Origin: Peptoniphilus lacydonensis
Lineage (GTDB): Bacteria > Bacillota > Clostridia > Tissierellales > Peptoniphilaceae
DNA: 64,000 nucleotides
Assembly: GCF_900106515.1 (NCBI RefSeq)
Contig: NZ_FNWF01000003.1
Coordinates: 1,054,001-1,118,000, forward strand
Reading direction: 5' to 3'
Numbering within the stretch: the first letter of the stretch is position 1; each line of letters opens with the position of its first letter. The notes below the pieces were generated by a model. The model made no database searches. It was given only the letters and a program-made list of their open reading frames with translations, and was not told where the DNA came from. Of the stretch, positions 25,676 through 34,896 are shown one piece after another. The position numbers and the translations under genes were made by a program.

Positions 25676-27413
25676 GAAAAATAGTACGCTTTCTAGGATA
25701 TTTGGATATTTAAAAAGTTACAAGTTATTTCTTCTTGTTGCAGTTTTCTTGACAATAGGGACTTCTATATTTGAAATTATTTCTCCAAGATTAATGGGAA
25801 ATATAACTACGAGAATTTTTGAAAATTTAAAAAATAACATTGGCGTTGATTTTGATTATGTTATAAGAATTTGTATAATTTTGGGGTGCTTATATTTTAT
25901 TCAAGGAGCTTTCGAATTTTTTAGGGGCAGGATTCTTGTTGATATTACACAAGATTTAATTGAAAGAATAAGAAGAGAAATGTCAGAGAAGGTAAAGTAT
26001 ATTCCAACGGCTTTTTTTGATAAAAATAAAACAGGGGATCTATTATCTAGGATGACTAACGATGTTGAAACTCTTGGCAAGAATTTGCAGCAGACAATTT
26101 CATCTCTTTTGTCTTCTGTGGTATTAATTGTGGGAATACTTACAGTGATGATAAGAATTTCTAAAATACTAACTTTGGTATTTTTATTTACACTTCCCAT
26201 GACCTATTTTTCTACAAAGTTTATATCAAAAAAATCTCAAGGTTATTTTAGAAAGAAGTCAAAGGGAATAGGTTCAATGGTAGGCTTTGTTGAAGAAAAT
26301 TTTTCTGGGTCCGAACTTATAAAGGCGTTTAATTATGAAAAAAGAGCGGAAGATGAATTTTTAGAAATTAATGAAAATTTATATGAAGTTAGCTATAAAG
26401 CATCCTTTATGACAGGGATTATGCTTCCAATTATGACTTTTATTTCTAACCTAGGCTATGTAATGTTATCAATTGTTGGTGGATTTTTGGTATTATCGGG
26501 TAAATTATTTGTAGGTGACATTCAAGCGGTGATTCAGTATGTGAGAAAGCTTGCAAATCCCATAGAGCAACTTGCGGAAATGGCTTCTATTTTTCAAGCA
26601 TCAATTGCTTCAGCAGAAAGAATTTTTGAATTTTTAGATCAAGAGCCAGAAGAAGAAATAGTAAGAACTGAAATTAGAAAACCAGTTGAGAAAATAGAGT
26701 TTAAAAATGTTTATTTTTCTTATGACAAAGTAAATTCTGTTATAAATAATTTAAACTTGGAAGTTGAAAAAAACAAAACTGTTGCCATAGTTGGATCTAC
26801 TGGTGCAGGAAAGACAACTATTGTAAATCTACTCATGAGGTTTTATGATATTGATAGAGGTTCTATAAAGATAAATGATGTAGACATAAAAGATGTATCA
26901 AGAAGAAATTTGCGTTCTCTTTTTGGTATGGTACTTCAAGATTCTTGGCTATTTAGAGGAACAATTTATGAAAATATTTTGTATGGTCGTGAGGATGCAA
27001 CTAAGGAGGAAGTAATTGACGCGGCGAAAAAAGCCTATTGCCACTCTTTTATAGAAAAGTTTCCAGATGGGTACGATACAATTTTAAATGAAGATGCATC
27101 TAATATTTCTAAAGGTCAAAGACAGCTTCTTACAATTGCAAGAGCACTGATTTCTGATCCGGAAATTTTAATATTAGATGAAGCTACATCATCTGTTGAT
27201 ACTAGAACAGAATCTCTTATACAAAAGGCCATGAAGAATTTGCTTAATGAGAGGACAAATTTTGTAATTGCACACAGACTTTCTACTATTGTTAATTCTG
27301 ATATGATTTTGGTCTTAGATAAGGGAGATATTGTAGAAAAAGGAACTCATAAAGAGTTAATTGCAAAGAATGGAATCTATGCAGAGCTTTACAATTCACA
27401 ATTTAAGGATTAG
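25668..27413 (+). CDS. Heterodimeric ABC exporter, catalytic half
   Basis: Partner of the preceding gene, 581 residues: six-helix membrane domain then a nucleotide-binding domain with Walker A GSTGAGKTT (about 370-378) and canonical Walker B LILDEATSSVD. The signature is ISKGQ instead of LSGGQ. Since each ATP site uses Walker motifs of one subunit and the signature of the other, the altered signature pairs with the partner's Asp-bearing Walker B, giving one dead and one active site. Followed after 8 bases by an alcohol dehydrogenase gene. Confidence 0.93.
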   Translation: MNKKNSTLSRIFGYLKSYKLFLLVAVFLTIGTSIFEIISPRLMGNITTRIFENLKNNIGVDFDYVIRICIILGCLYFIQGAFEFFRGRILVDITQDLIERIRREMSEKVKYIPTAFFDKNKTGDLLSRMTNDVETLGKNLQQTISSLLSSVVLIVGILTVMIRISKILTLVFLFTLPMTYFSTKFISKKSQGYFRKKSKGIGSMVGFVEENFSGSELIKAFNYEKRAEDEFLEINENLYEVSYKASFMTGIMLPIMTFISNLGYVMLSIVGGFLVLSGKLFVGDIQAVIQYVRKLANPIEQLAEMASIFQASIASAERIFEFLDQEPEEEIVRTEIRKPVEKIEFKNVYFSYDKVNSVINNLNLEVEKNKTVAIVGSTGAGKTTIVNLLMRFYDIDRGSIKINDVDIKDVSRRNLRSLFGMVLQDSWLFRGTIYENILYGREDATKEEVIDAAKKAYCHSFIEKFPDGYDTILNEDASNISKGQRQLLTIARALISDPEILILDEATSSVDTRTESLIQKAMKNLLNERTNFVIAHRLSTIVNSDMILVLDKGDIVEKGTHKELIAKNGIYAELYNSQFKD

Positions 27414-27421
27414 GAGGAATT

Positions 27422-28594
27422 ATGAAGGATTTTATTTTTAATGTAGACACAAAGATACTTTTTGGAAAAGATCAAATGAAAAATTTGGCAAGTGAGATAA
27501 AAAAATATGGCAGTAGAGTTTTGCTTGCCTATGGGGGAGGTTCAATAAAAAGGAATGGACTTTATGATGAAATAATAAAAATATTTAAAGAAAATAATAT
27601 TTTTTATAAGGAACTTTCAGGCATTGAGCCAAATCCAAGAGTTGAATCTGCAAGAGAAGGTGTAAAAATTGTAAAAGAAAATAAGCTTGACTTTATCCTT
27701 GCAGTTGGTGGTGGATCTGTAATAGATTTATCAAAACTTGTTGCTGGTGCAGTATTTATTGATGGCGATCCATGGGATATTGTAATTAGAAAAGAAAAGA
27801 TAAATAAAGCACTTCCAATAGGAACAATATTGACACTTGCAGCCACAGGCTCAGAAATGGACAAAGGTGGAGTAATAACAAATCCAGAAACTACGCAAAA
27901 ACTTGCTTTTGGCTCAGAATATACTCTTCCAAAATTTTCCATACTAAATCCAGAAGTAACTTATTCAGTAAATGCAAAACATACTGCGGCAGGTGTTGCA
28001 GACATAATGAGTCACACTATGGAAAATTATTTTACACTAGATGATGGAGCATATATGCAAAATAAACTTTCTGAGGGAATTTTAAAAACTTGCATACACT
28101 ATGGACCAATTGCCATGGAAGAGCCAGAAAATTATGATGCGAGGGCAAATATTATGTGGGCATCAACTTGGGCAATTAATGGGCTTCTTTCAACAGGAAA
28201 GGAAACACCTTGGTCAGTTCACCCAATGGAACACGAACTTTCTGCATTTTATGATATAACTCATGGAATTGGACTTGCAATTTTAACTCCAAGATTTTTA
28301 AATCACATATTAAGCGATGAAACAGTTGATATGATTAGAGCTTTTGGAATAAATGTATTTGGAATAAAGGAAACAGAAAATAAATTTAACGATGCAAAAA
28401 GAGCAATCTCTGCACTTCATATGTTCTTTGAACAAGATATGATGATTCCAATGACACTTGGAGAAGTGGGAATAGACGATGAAAAGTTAGAAGAGATGGC
28501 AGATAGAGCAGCAAAGCACGCTGGTGGCTCAATAAAAGGTGTTGTAGAACTTAAAAAAGAAGACATTTTAGAAATTTATAAAGCTTCTTTATAA
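27422..28594 (+). CDS. Iron-containing alcohol dehydrogenase (butanol dehydrogenase type)
   Basis: Group III alcohol dehydrogenase of 390 residues, close to clostridial BdhA/BdhB and E. coli YqhD. The cofactor region GGGSVIDLSKL (about 99-109) and metal-binding HTMEN and HGIGLAIL (His near 199 and 280) are visible. It reduces short-chain aldehydes with NAD(P)H. AGGAGGAATT precedes the ATG. It shares a transcript with the ABC exporter pair, and a terminator follows. Confidence 0.9.
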   Translation: MKDFIFNVDTKILFGKDQMKNLASEIKKYGSRVLLAYGGGSIKRNGLYDEIIKIFKENNIFYKELSGIEPNPRVESAREGVKIVKENKLDFILAVGGGSVIDLSKLVAGAVFIDGDPWDIVIRKEKINKALPIGTILTLAATGSEMDKGGVITNPETTQKLAFGSEYTLPKFSILNPEVTYSVNAKHTAAGVADIMSHTMENYFTLDDGAYMQNKLSEGILKTCIHYGPIAMEEPENYDARANIMWASTWAINGLLSTGKETPWSVHPMEHELSAFYDITHGIGLAILTPRFLNHILSDETVDMIRAFGINVFGIKETENKFNDAKRAISALHMFFEQDMMIPMTLGEVGIDDEKLEEMADRAAKHAGGSIKGVVELKKEDILEIYKASL

Positions 28595-28621
28595 TTTAAT
28601 TTAGATAAAATATGTAAAAAT

Positions 28622-28653
28622 AGGGACGGGGAATAAAAACCTCGTCCTTTTTT
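28622..28653 (+). terminator. Terminator after butanol dehydrogenase
   Basis: GGACGGGG pairs with CCTCGTCC (one G-T pair) around an 8-base loop, then TTTTTT. Confidence 0.85.
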
Positions 28654-28679
28654 AAAAGTTTATAAAAATTTTGAATTTA

Positions 28680-29033
28680 TTAAGCTTCTACTGAGTTTTC
28701 CCATAATCCATGAATATTACAATAACTTAGTGCGTAAACTTCTCCACCCTTGTCAGTTTTAACAGCAGTTTCTACACAAGGAACAGTTTCGATTTCGCCT
28801 TCGCCATGAGCATTAAATTCATAAGAACCGACTTCTGTTGGGAATTTTTCTCCTTCAGGTTTGAAGAATACTTTAATCCATGCAATGTGGTGTTCCAAAG
28901 TGTTTGGATGTTCAATTTCTTCACCAACAATTGTTTTGATTTTTAGAAGCCCTTCTTCTTTTTCTACGTGAATTACAGGAACGTGTTTTTCTGTTTTAAA
29001 ATCAGCAGTTTGTACTGTTTCAGTTAATTTCAT
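28680..29033 (-). CDS. Superoxide reductase (neelaredoxin class, one-iron)
   Basis: Reduces superoxide to H2O2 without releasing O2, the typical defence in strict anaerobes. The 117-residue protein has the catalytic iron ligands: His in EKHVPVI (about 16), His pair in EHPNTLEHHIAW (about 42-48), and Cys/His in YCNIHG (about 104-107). It lacks the N-terminal desulforedoxin cysteines, so it is class II. The ATG at 29033 is chosen because GGGGG lies immediately upstream; a longer in-frame start would include it. H2O2 made here could be removed by Tpx. Confidence 0.92.
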   Translation of the reverse strand: MKLTETVQTADFKTEKHVPVIHVEKEEGLLKIKTIVGEEIEHPNTLEHHIAWIKVFFKPEGEKFPTEVGSYEFNAHGEGEIETVPCVETAVKTDKGGEVYALSYCNIHGLWENSVEA

Positions 29034-29160
29034 TTTTATTACCCCCAAAGTAAATATTTTTGTTATATAAAATTATTACCCTAAATTAAATAAATTAACA
29101 CATATATTTAAAAGAAAGACAAAGAAATTTATTTCTAGTATAATAAGAAAGAGGTGTTAA

Positions 29161-30291
29161 ATGAAAGAAATAAAACTTATCGCAACTACAAATATTGGGC
29201 TGGAGGCAGTTACTAAGAGAGAACTAATTGATCTTGGATACGATAATTTAAAGGTGAGCGATGGAAAGATTGAAATAAATTGTGGGCTAGAGGATATTCC
29301 TATTTTAAATTTAAGACTTAGAACGGCAGAGAGAGTTTTACTTTTAATTGATTCTTTTAAGGCGGAAACTTTTGAAGAACTCTTTGATAAAGTTTTTGAA
29401 ATAAGATGGTGGGATTATATAAGCGAAAGCGACAATTTTATAATACAGGGCAGAAGTAGGAAGTCGAAATTATTTTCTATTTCAGACTGTCAAAGAATTA
29501 CTGAAAAAGCAATTATAGAAAAATTAAAGATGAAGTATAAAGTTGCTTGGTTTGAAAAAAGTGGCCCTAGAGTTAAGGTAGAAGTATCTCTTTTAAATGA
29601 TATTGCAGAAATCACAATGGACACATCAGGAAATGGGCTTCACAAAAGAGGGTATAGAGAGGTAAATTATAAAGCACCACTTTCAGAAACAATTGCGGCA
29701 AGTCTTATAAAACTTTCTTTTTGGAATAAAGATAGGGTTCTTGCAGATCCATTCTGTGGTTCAGGCACTATTCTCATAGAAGCTGCAATGATAGAAAAAA
29801 ACATTGCACCTGGACTTATGAGGGATTTTGATTTTGAAAATTTTAAGTTTTTAAATCCAGAAATTTTTAAAGAGGAAAAGAAAAAATGTTATGGCGAAAT
29901 AAAATATGACGAAAAGCTTGAAATTTTAGCATCAGATGTATCTCATAAGGCAATCCAAATTGCAAGGACAAATGCAGAGATACTTGGACTAGATGAAGAT
30001 ATCTCTTTTTTTCAAAAGGACATAAGGGATTTGGATCTTCCTGATGATTATGGAGTTCTAATAACAAATCCTCCTTATGGAGAGAGAATTGGAAAAGAAG
30101 ATGTAGATGAATTAAATAGGGAACTGGGGAAACTTGCTAAAAGTCTAGATACTTGGTCTTTTTATATAATCACAGGAAATGAAAATTTTGAGAAAAATTT
30201 TGGGAGAAGAGCAGACAGAAATAGAAAACTCTACAATGGAAGACTGAAAACTTATTACTATCAATACTATGGTCCAAAACCAAAAAGATAG
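29161..30291 (+). CDS. THUMP-domain RNA N2-guanine methyltransferase (RlmL/YpsC-like)
   Basis: The 376 residues comprise an N-terminal THUMP RNA-binding domain (about 1-160) and a Rossmann SAM domain with motif I DPFCGSGTILIEAAMI (about 199-214) and catalytic motif NPPYGERIG (about 301-309). The linker GLHKRGYREVNYKAPLSETIA is typical of this family, which methylates 23S rRNA guanines. It matches the single-domain Firmicute homologues (B. subtilis YpsC) rather than the E. coli fusion. GAGGTGTTAA precedes the ATG. Confidence 0.93.
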   Translation: MKEIKLIATTNIGLEAVTKRELIDLGYDNLKVSDGKIEINCGLEDIPILNLRLRTAERVLLLIDSFKAETFEELFDKVFEIRWWDYISESDNFIIQGRSRKSKLFSISDCQRITEKAIIEKLKMKYKVAWFEKSGPRVKVEVSLLNDIAEITMDTSGNGLHKRGYREVNYKAPLSETIAASLIKLSFWNKDRVLADPFCGSGTILIEAAMIEKNIAPGLMRDFDFENFKFLNPEIFKEEKKKCYGEIKYDEKLEILASDVSHKAIQIARTNAEILGLDEDISFFQKDIRDLDLPDDYGVLITNPPYGERIGKEDVDELNRELGKLAKSLDTWSFYIITGNENFEKNFGRRADRNRKLYNGRLKTYYYQYYGPKPKR

Positions 30292-30294
30292 TAA

Positions 30295-30323
30295 TTGTTA
30301 AGTTAAAAACAATTTGCTATACT
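30295..30323 (+). promoter_or_regulatory. Promoter of the PAS-SpoIIE phosphatase gene
   Basis: TTGTTA (30295-30300), exactly 17 bases, TATACT (30318-30323). The start point would fall near 30330, only a few bases before the first ATG (30333). Confidence 0.65.
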
Positions 30324-30332
30324 GTAAATAAT

Positions 30333-31451
30333 ATGGTGAAAGAGGATGACGCATTGACAAATTATTTAAATGAAGACAAGATAGATGACAAAATTGATTT
30401 TCAAGTTTTAAATGCAATTGCAGATTTAGTCCGAGTTCTTGATTACAATGAAAAAGTTATCTTTGTAAATAAAGCTATGGAAGATCTTTTGGGTTATGAC
30501 AGGGACAAAAAAGTTTGTGTAATTGGAGAGGATCTTTTTGATCCTGAAATAACTAGACGTGCTCTTTTAAGTGGTGAAGTCATTCAAAGAGAAGAGAATA
30601 TTGGAAGTATGATTTTTTCTGTAAAATGCTCTCCAATAATAAATAAACATGGGCAAATCTTGGGAGTTGTAGAGGTCTTTAGAAATGTCACAATGGCGAG
30701 AAAACTCCAAAAAGAAATAATCGAAAAAAATAGATTTATGACAAGTGAAACTATTGCTGCATCTATAATTCAACAGACAGTTCTCCCAAAAAAAGGATTT
30801 ATAAAAAATTTAAAAATAAATTATGTTTACAATCCTTCTACAATTTTAAGTGGAGATATGTTTGATGTATTTGAAATTGACAACGAAAATATTGCGGTTT
30901 ATATAGCTGATTCAGTGGGACATGGCTTTGCGGCATCTATGGTAACCATGTTTATAAAATCTGTTATAAGAACTCTTGAGGACAGTACGCTTATTTCTCC
31001 AAAGAAAACTCTTGAAGAAATTTCAGAAAGATTTACAAGTTTAAGACTTGAAATAGAAAATTATTTTACTTGTTTTTATGGTGTTTATAATAGGAAAGAA
31101 GATAAATTTGTATTTTCAAATGCAGGTCATTTGCCAATGCCCATGAGAGTAAGAGATAGAGAATTTAAAAGTTTGGAAGCAGAAGGTTATCCTATCTCGA
31201 GATTTTTTGCGAATCCTAATTATGAAGAAAATGAAATAAAACTTTTTTCTGGCGATTATCTTTTATTTATGACAGATGGTGTAGTGGAAGCTAGAAATTC
31301 AGATAAGGAAGTCTTTGGATATGATAGAGTTCGTGAAATTATTTCCAATAATAATAGTGATATTTTAGAAATTTTAGAAAGTGAGCTTATTGAATTTAAC
31401 GAAGGAACTCAAAAAGATGATATATCAATGTTACTTGTAAATGTGTGGTAA
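30333..31451 (+). CDS. PAS-domain SpoIIE-type serine phosphatase (RsbU/RsbP-like)
   Basis: Two domains: a PAS sensor (about residues 20-125, LVRVLDYNEKVIFVNKAMEDLLGYD) and a PP2C/SpoIIE phosphatase (about 165-372) with SGDMFDVF, ADSVGHGFAASM and FMTDGVVEARN metal-binding segments. Such proteins dephosphorylate anti-sigma-factor antagonists; no anti-sigma genes are adjacent. Start choice is uncertain: ATG 30333 would be almost leaderless, whereas TTG 30354 has AGAGGA seven bases upstream and would remove seven residues. It is monocistronic, with a terminator. Confidence 0.88.
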   Translation: MVKEDDALTNYLNEDKIDDKIDFQVLNAIADLVRVLDYNEKVIFVNKAMEDLLGYDRDKKVCVIGEDLFDPEITRRALLSGEVIQREENIGSMIFSVKCSPIINKHGQILGVVEVFRNVTMARKLQKEIIEKNRFMTSETIAASIIQQTVLPKKGFIKNLKINYVYNPSTILSGDMFDVFEIDNENIAVYIADSVGHGFAASMVTMFIKSVIRTLEDSTLISPKKTLEEISERFTSLRLEIENYFTCFYGVYNRKEDKFVFSNAGHLPMPMRVRDREFKSLEAEGYPISRFFANPNYEENEIKLFSGDYLLFMTDGVVEARNSDKEVFGYDRVREIISNNNSDILEILESELIEFNEGTQKDDISMLLVNVW

Positions 31452-31501
31452 AAAAGCTGATTAAAAAAGGTCGACTAAAATAAATTGTTTATGAAATATT
31501 T

Positions 31502-31548
31502 CAGGCAAATTTTTTATTAAGGTAAATTTTGCCTGTTTTTTATTTTTT
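31502..31548 (+). terminator. Terminator after the SpoIIE-type phosphatase
   Basis: CAGGCAAAATTT-like arm (31502-31513) pairs with AAATTTTGCCTG (31524-31535) and runs into a T-rich tract. Confidence 0.8.
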
Positions 31549-31698
31549 TGAAATAAAATTTTATAAATTTATCTAAGTAATGTTACAGAATTATTAAATT
31601 TTCTAAACTTTTGTAAAATGCTAAAAAATTTTTTATTATTGGGTATAATAGTACTGAGAAAAATATTTTAAATTAATTTATTATAAGGAGGAGAGTTT

Positions 31699-33657
31699 AT
31701 GAACAATAAAAAATTACTTAGTCTAGCACTTGCTGGGGTAATGATAACAGCAATGCCATTTAATGTTTTTGCAGACGAAAAGGAAGGAGCATCAGATAAA
31801 ACTACAGTAGGAGAATCAGCTAGAGAATCAGCAACTGGAGAAGAAAATCCATCTGTCCAAGATACTGAAGAAGTAACAGTAACATTTGATTCAGGCAGAG
31901 AAAGTGAAGTAACAGTTAAAACAATTAAAAAAGGGGAGACTGCAAAAGCTCCAGCAGCACCAACAAAAGAAGGATATAAGTTCAAAGGTTGGTATGATGG
32001 GGATACCGAATTTGATTTTGATAGAGCTATTACAACTGACACAGTTTTAACTGCAAAATGGGAAAAAGAAGAATCTTCTGAACCAGTTTCAAGAGAGCTT
32101 TCTATTTCTGAAAGACACATAAGAAATGGAAGATTTTATGGAGAGGTAACTTCTGATGGCGACGCTGTCGAAGGAGCTACAGTTACTCTTTATGATTATG
32201 ATGGAGATAAGACAGGAAAGTCTACTACAACAGATGAAGATGGATATTTTGACATATATATAGGTTATGACTATGGATATGATGATGACGATGACTATTA
32301 TTATAATGGATACCGTTATTACAGAGATGGTGATAGTTGGTATTATTATAGAAATGGTAAAAAATATTGGACAGATTATAGACCATCTAGAAGTAGACGT
32401 TCTAGAAGATATTATGATGGATATCTAAAGGCAGAAAAAAGTGGTTATGAATCAGATAAGTATGAATTAGATGGATACTATTCAAATGGCAGAAATTACA
32501 GATATGATAGATTCGACAGATATTACAAAGATGATTATGACAAAAGAGTTTATCCAACAGATATATCAAGAACTAAATATTCAACAAAGGGATATTTAAA
32601 AGGATATACAAATACGAGAGTATATGTATATGACGGAGATGATTATCTTGGAAGCGACACAACTGATAGTGATGGATATTTCAGAGTAACATGGGACAGC
32701 CCTTCTATTTCTACTTCAAGAAGTTTAGAATATTATGTATATGGTAGCAAATACAGCACAAATAATGGATATTCAATTATTCCTACTATAAACACAGTTA
32801 GTGCTGGAGCAAAATATGTAAGAGGTAATGCAGGGGCAAATGCAGATGTAACTATTTATGATTCAAACGGGGTTAAACTTGGTAGTGCAACTGCAGGTGA
32901 CACTGGTATATACAATGTCACTTTAAATAGAGAACTAAAAGCTGGCGAAACTATTAAAGTTGAATCAAAAGAATCTGATAAGGTTGCAAAGACTGCTGAA
33001 TACAAAGTTGAAGGTACATCAGTAGATACTGATGCAGAAAAACAAGTTGGCTATATTGCAGGATTTCCTGATGGAACGTTTAAACCTGAAAAAGAAGTTA
33101 CAAGAGCAGAAGCTGTTAGAATGTTTGTAACACTTGTAAATGATGGAAAAGAAGTTCCAAAGAATTCTAAGACAGACTTTAAAGATGCAAATGACGCTTG
33201 GTATTCTGATGAAATTAATTTTGCAGTATCCAAAGGATTTATAAAGGGATATTCTGACAATACATTTAAACCAAATAATTCCATTACGAGAGCAGAATTT
33301 GCACAAATGATTTCTGTATTTGTTAAAGATGGTTATCCAGGAACTGGTTCTTTCAAAGATGTAAAGGGTCACTGGGCATCTGATGCAATAAATGAACTTT
33401 ATGGAAATAAAATTGTGAGTGGTTATAAAGATGGCACTTTCAAGCCAGATCAAAAACTAACAAGAGCAGAAGCTGTAACAATTCTTAATTCAGTATTTGG
33501 CAGAAATACTAAATCAAGTTCTCTTTCAGATGTAAATGAAAGTTCACTAAAGAAATTTACAGATGTATCTAAGAGCCACTGGGCATATTATGAAATTCTA
33601 GATGCTTCTAATGGACACAAAGCTTCTAAATCTGGAGATTCAAGTGTTTGGAAATAA
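31699..33657 (+). CDS. Cell-surface protein with InlB-type repeat, Tyr/Asp/Arg-rich region and SLH domains
   Basis: A 652-residue exported protein. Signal peptide 1-25 (cleavage after VFA); low-complexity acidic linker to about 56; InlB_B/Listeria-Bacteroides-type repeat about 57-122 (KEGYKFKGWYDGDTEFDFD); Cna-B-like modules starting near 146, 296 and 367 with recurring 'TxDxDGYF' turns; a very Tyr-, Asp- and Arg-rich stretch about 188-285; and three SLH domains (about 448-490, 510-555, 570-640: GYIAGFPDGTFKP, FIKGYSDNTFKP, IVSGYKDGTFKP) that would anchor it to pyruvylated wall polymer. AGGAGGAGAGTTT precedes the ATG. It is monocistronic, probably a surface or S-layer-associated protein. Confidence 0.9.
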   Translation: MNNKKLLSLALAGVMITAMPFNVFADEKEGASDKTTVGESARESATGEENPSVQDTEEVTVTFDSGRESEVTVKTIKKGETAKAPAAPTKEGYKFKGWYDGDTEFDFDRAITTDTVLTAKWEKEESSEPVSRELSISERHIRNGRFYGEVTSDGDAVEGATVTLYDYDGDKTGKSTTTDEDGYFDIYIGYDYGYDDDDDYYYNGYRYYRDGDSWYYYRNGKKYWTDYRPSRSRRSRRYYDGYLKAEKSGYESDKYELDGYYSNGRNYRYDRFDRYYKDDYDKRVYPTDISRTKYSTKGYLKGYTNTRVYVYDGDDYLGSDTTDSDGYFRVTWDSPSISTSRSLEYYVYGSKYSTNNGYSIIPTINTVSAGAKYVRGNAGANADVTIYDSNGVKLGSATAGDTGIYNVTLNRELKAGETIKVESKESDKVAKTAEYKVEGTSVDTDAEKQVGYIAGFPDGTFKPEKEVTRAEAVRMFVTLVNDGKEVPKNSKTDFKDANDAWYSDEINFAVSKGFIKGYSDNTFKPNNSITRAEFAQMISVFVKDGYPGTGSFKDVKGHWASDAINELYGNKIVSGYKDGTFKPDQKLTRAEAVTILNSVFGRNTKSSSLSDVNESSLKKFTDVSKSHWAYYEILDASNGHKASKSGDSSVWK

Positions 33658-33704
33658 GTTTAAAATAAACTTTTAAAATTAAATTATGATGGACTAAGGT
33701 CTAA

Positions 33705-33947
33705 TTAAGGCGGCAGGGGAAACCTTGCCGCTTTTATAATGATTATTTTATACAGTTTAATTACAATTAAGACATACATTATAGTTTTTGGCATCATTAA
33801 CATAGCAATAGCAGGATTTATTTTCTTAAAAAGAATTACTGAGACATAAAATAAAAAGCTAAAGAACACATAGATGTATAAATTTTTAAATTCATATCTC
33901 TTTCTAATTTTAAATAAAAGAGTTATATCAATTAAGCTCATTAGCAC
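33705..33947 (-). CDS. Possible small membrane protein, doubtful
   Basis: An 80-codon minus-strand ORF with two likely membrane helices (about 24-40 and 45-66). Against it: no recognisable ribosome binding site before GTG 33947 or the next ATG, and its last eleven codons are simply the terminator hairpin of the opposite gene. It could be a decayed membrane-protein gene. No family is recognised. Confidence 0.3.
   Translation of the reverse strand: MLMSLIDITLLFKIRKRYEFKNLYIYVFFSFLFYVSVILFKKINPAIAMLMMPKTIMYVLIVIKLYKIIIIKAARFPLPP
33709..33738 (+). terminator. Terminator after the SLH protein
   Basis: GCGGCAGGG pairs with CCTTGCCGC (one G-T pair) and is followed by TTTTA. Confidence 0.85.
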
Positions 33948-34119
33948 AAAGGGAATGTTCGATAGTAAATCTTATTTTGATATTTGTCAACAATTTTTGT
34001 ATTTTTTAAAATGAAGGCAATTTATCTTTATAAAGAATTACTATAATATTTTAAAAGTTTATTTTTTAGGGTATAATAATTATGTCGAAATGTATAATAA
34101 AAAAATACAGGAGGTAAAG

Positions 34120-34554
34120 ATGAAGATATTAGTGCCAATTGATGGATCAAAAAGTTCAAAAAAGTCTATTGACGTAGCAAGAGAGATGGGAGAAAAATTA
34201 GAAGCCGATCTTTTAATCTTGACGGTTACTCCAGAAACATCTGTGTTTGAACAATATCCTGCTAATTTTAATTTCACACTTGAAATAGACAAGGCAAATG
34301 TTGAAAGAGCAGAAATGATTTTAAATAACGCGGAAACAGATTTAAGTGGATATCCTTTTAATGTAGAAACTTTTTACACTTCAGGAAATCCTGGAGAACA
34401 AATTTGTAAGTTTGCAGATGAAAAAGATGTTGATTTTATTATAATGGGAAACAGAGGTCTTGGTGCTTTTTCAAGAACGCTTCTTGGATCTGTTTCAAAT
34501 AAAGTTATAAATCATTCTAAAAAGTCTGTTCTTGTTGTTAAGGCAGATATTTAA
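34120..34554 (+). CDS. Universal stress protein (UspA family)
   Basis: A 144-residue single-domain UspA protein. It starts ILVPIDGSKSSKKSIDVA, and the C-terminal ATP-binding loop GNRGLGAFSRTLLGSVSNKV (about 119-138) fits the ATP-binding G-2x-G-9x-G(S/T) pattern. ATG 34120 is taken as the start because AGGAGGTAAAG lies directly before it; an in-frame ATG 30 bases upstream would include that site. It is monocistronic; role likely in starvation or stress survival. Confidence 0.92.
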   Translation: MKILVPIDGSKSSKKSIDVAREMGEKLEADLLILTVTPETSVFEQYPANFNFTLEIDKANVERAEMILNNAETDLSGYPFNVETFYTSGNPGEQICKFADEKDVDFIIMGNRGLGAFSRTLLGSVSNKVINHSKKSVLVVKADI

Positions 34555-34559
34555 TATTA

Positions 34560-34582
34560 GGCGGGTTGACCGCCTTTTTATT
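34560..34582 (+). terminator. Terminator after the universal stress protein
   Basis: GGCGG and CCGCC close a 5-base loop, followed by TTTTTATTTT. Confidence 0.8.
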
Positions 34583-34856
34583 TTGGTGAAATTTTATTAT
34601 ATTATGCTAGAGTTTATTTAATGAAAATATTTTCTTTGATATATGAAATTAAAAAATGTTTTCAGGAAGTTCAGAAAAGAAAAAATGGCAGATTAAAAAA
34701 GTAATTTATAAATCTATAAAAGTTTAAATACTTTTAGTTAAATAAAATCAAAAATTTAAGTAATAAAGAATGATTTGTTTATAAAATTTTACTATAATTG
34801 CAAGTTTAAAATATTGCTAAGACAAGGTTAATTAAAGTTTTTTGACAAAAGAAAGC

Positions 34857-34884
34857 TTGAAAAACTAACGCATAATGATATAAT
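34857..34884 (+). promoter_or_regulatory. bcd-etfBA promoter
   Basis: TTGAAA (34857-34862), 16 bases, TATAAT (34879-34884). A start point near 34891 leaves a leader of about 55 bases containing the Rex-like site. Confidence 0.7.
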
Positions 34885-34896
34885 GGAAACAGTGGT

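Larger units (their letters stand above)
33658..34119. other. Intergenic region with terminator, doubtful minus-strand ORF and a promoter
   Basis: About 460 AT-rich bases between the SLH gene and the stress-protein gene. It contains the SLH terminator, one hydrophobic minus-strand ORF listed separately, and a GGGTATAATA promoter element near 34072-34081 that resembles the one before the SLH gene (GGGTATAATA at 31641-31650). Confidence 0.6.
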
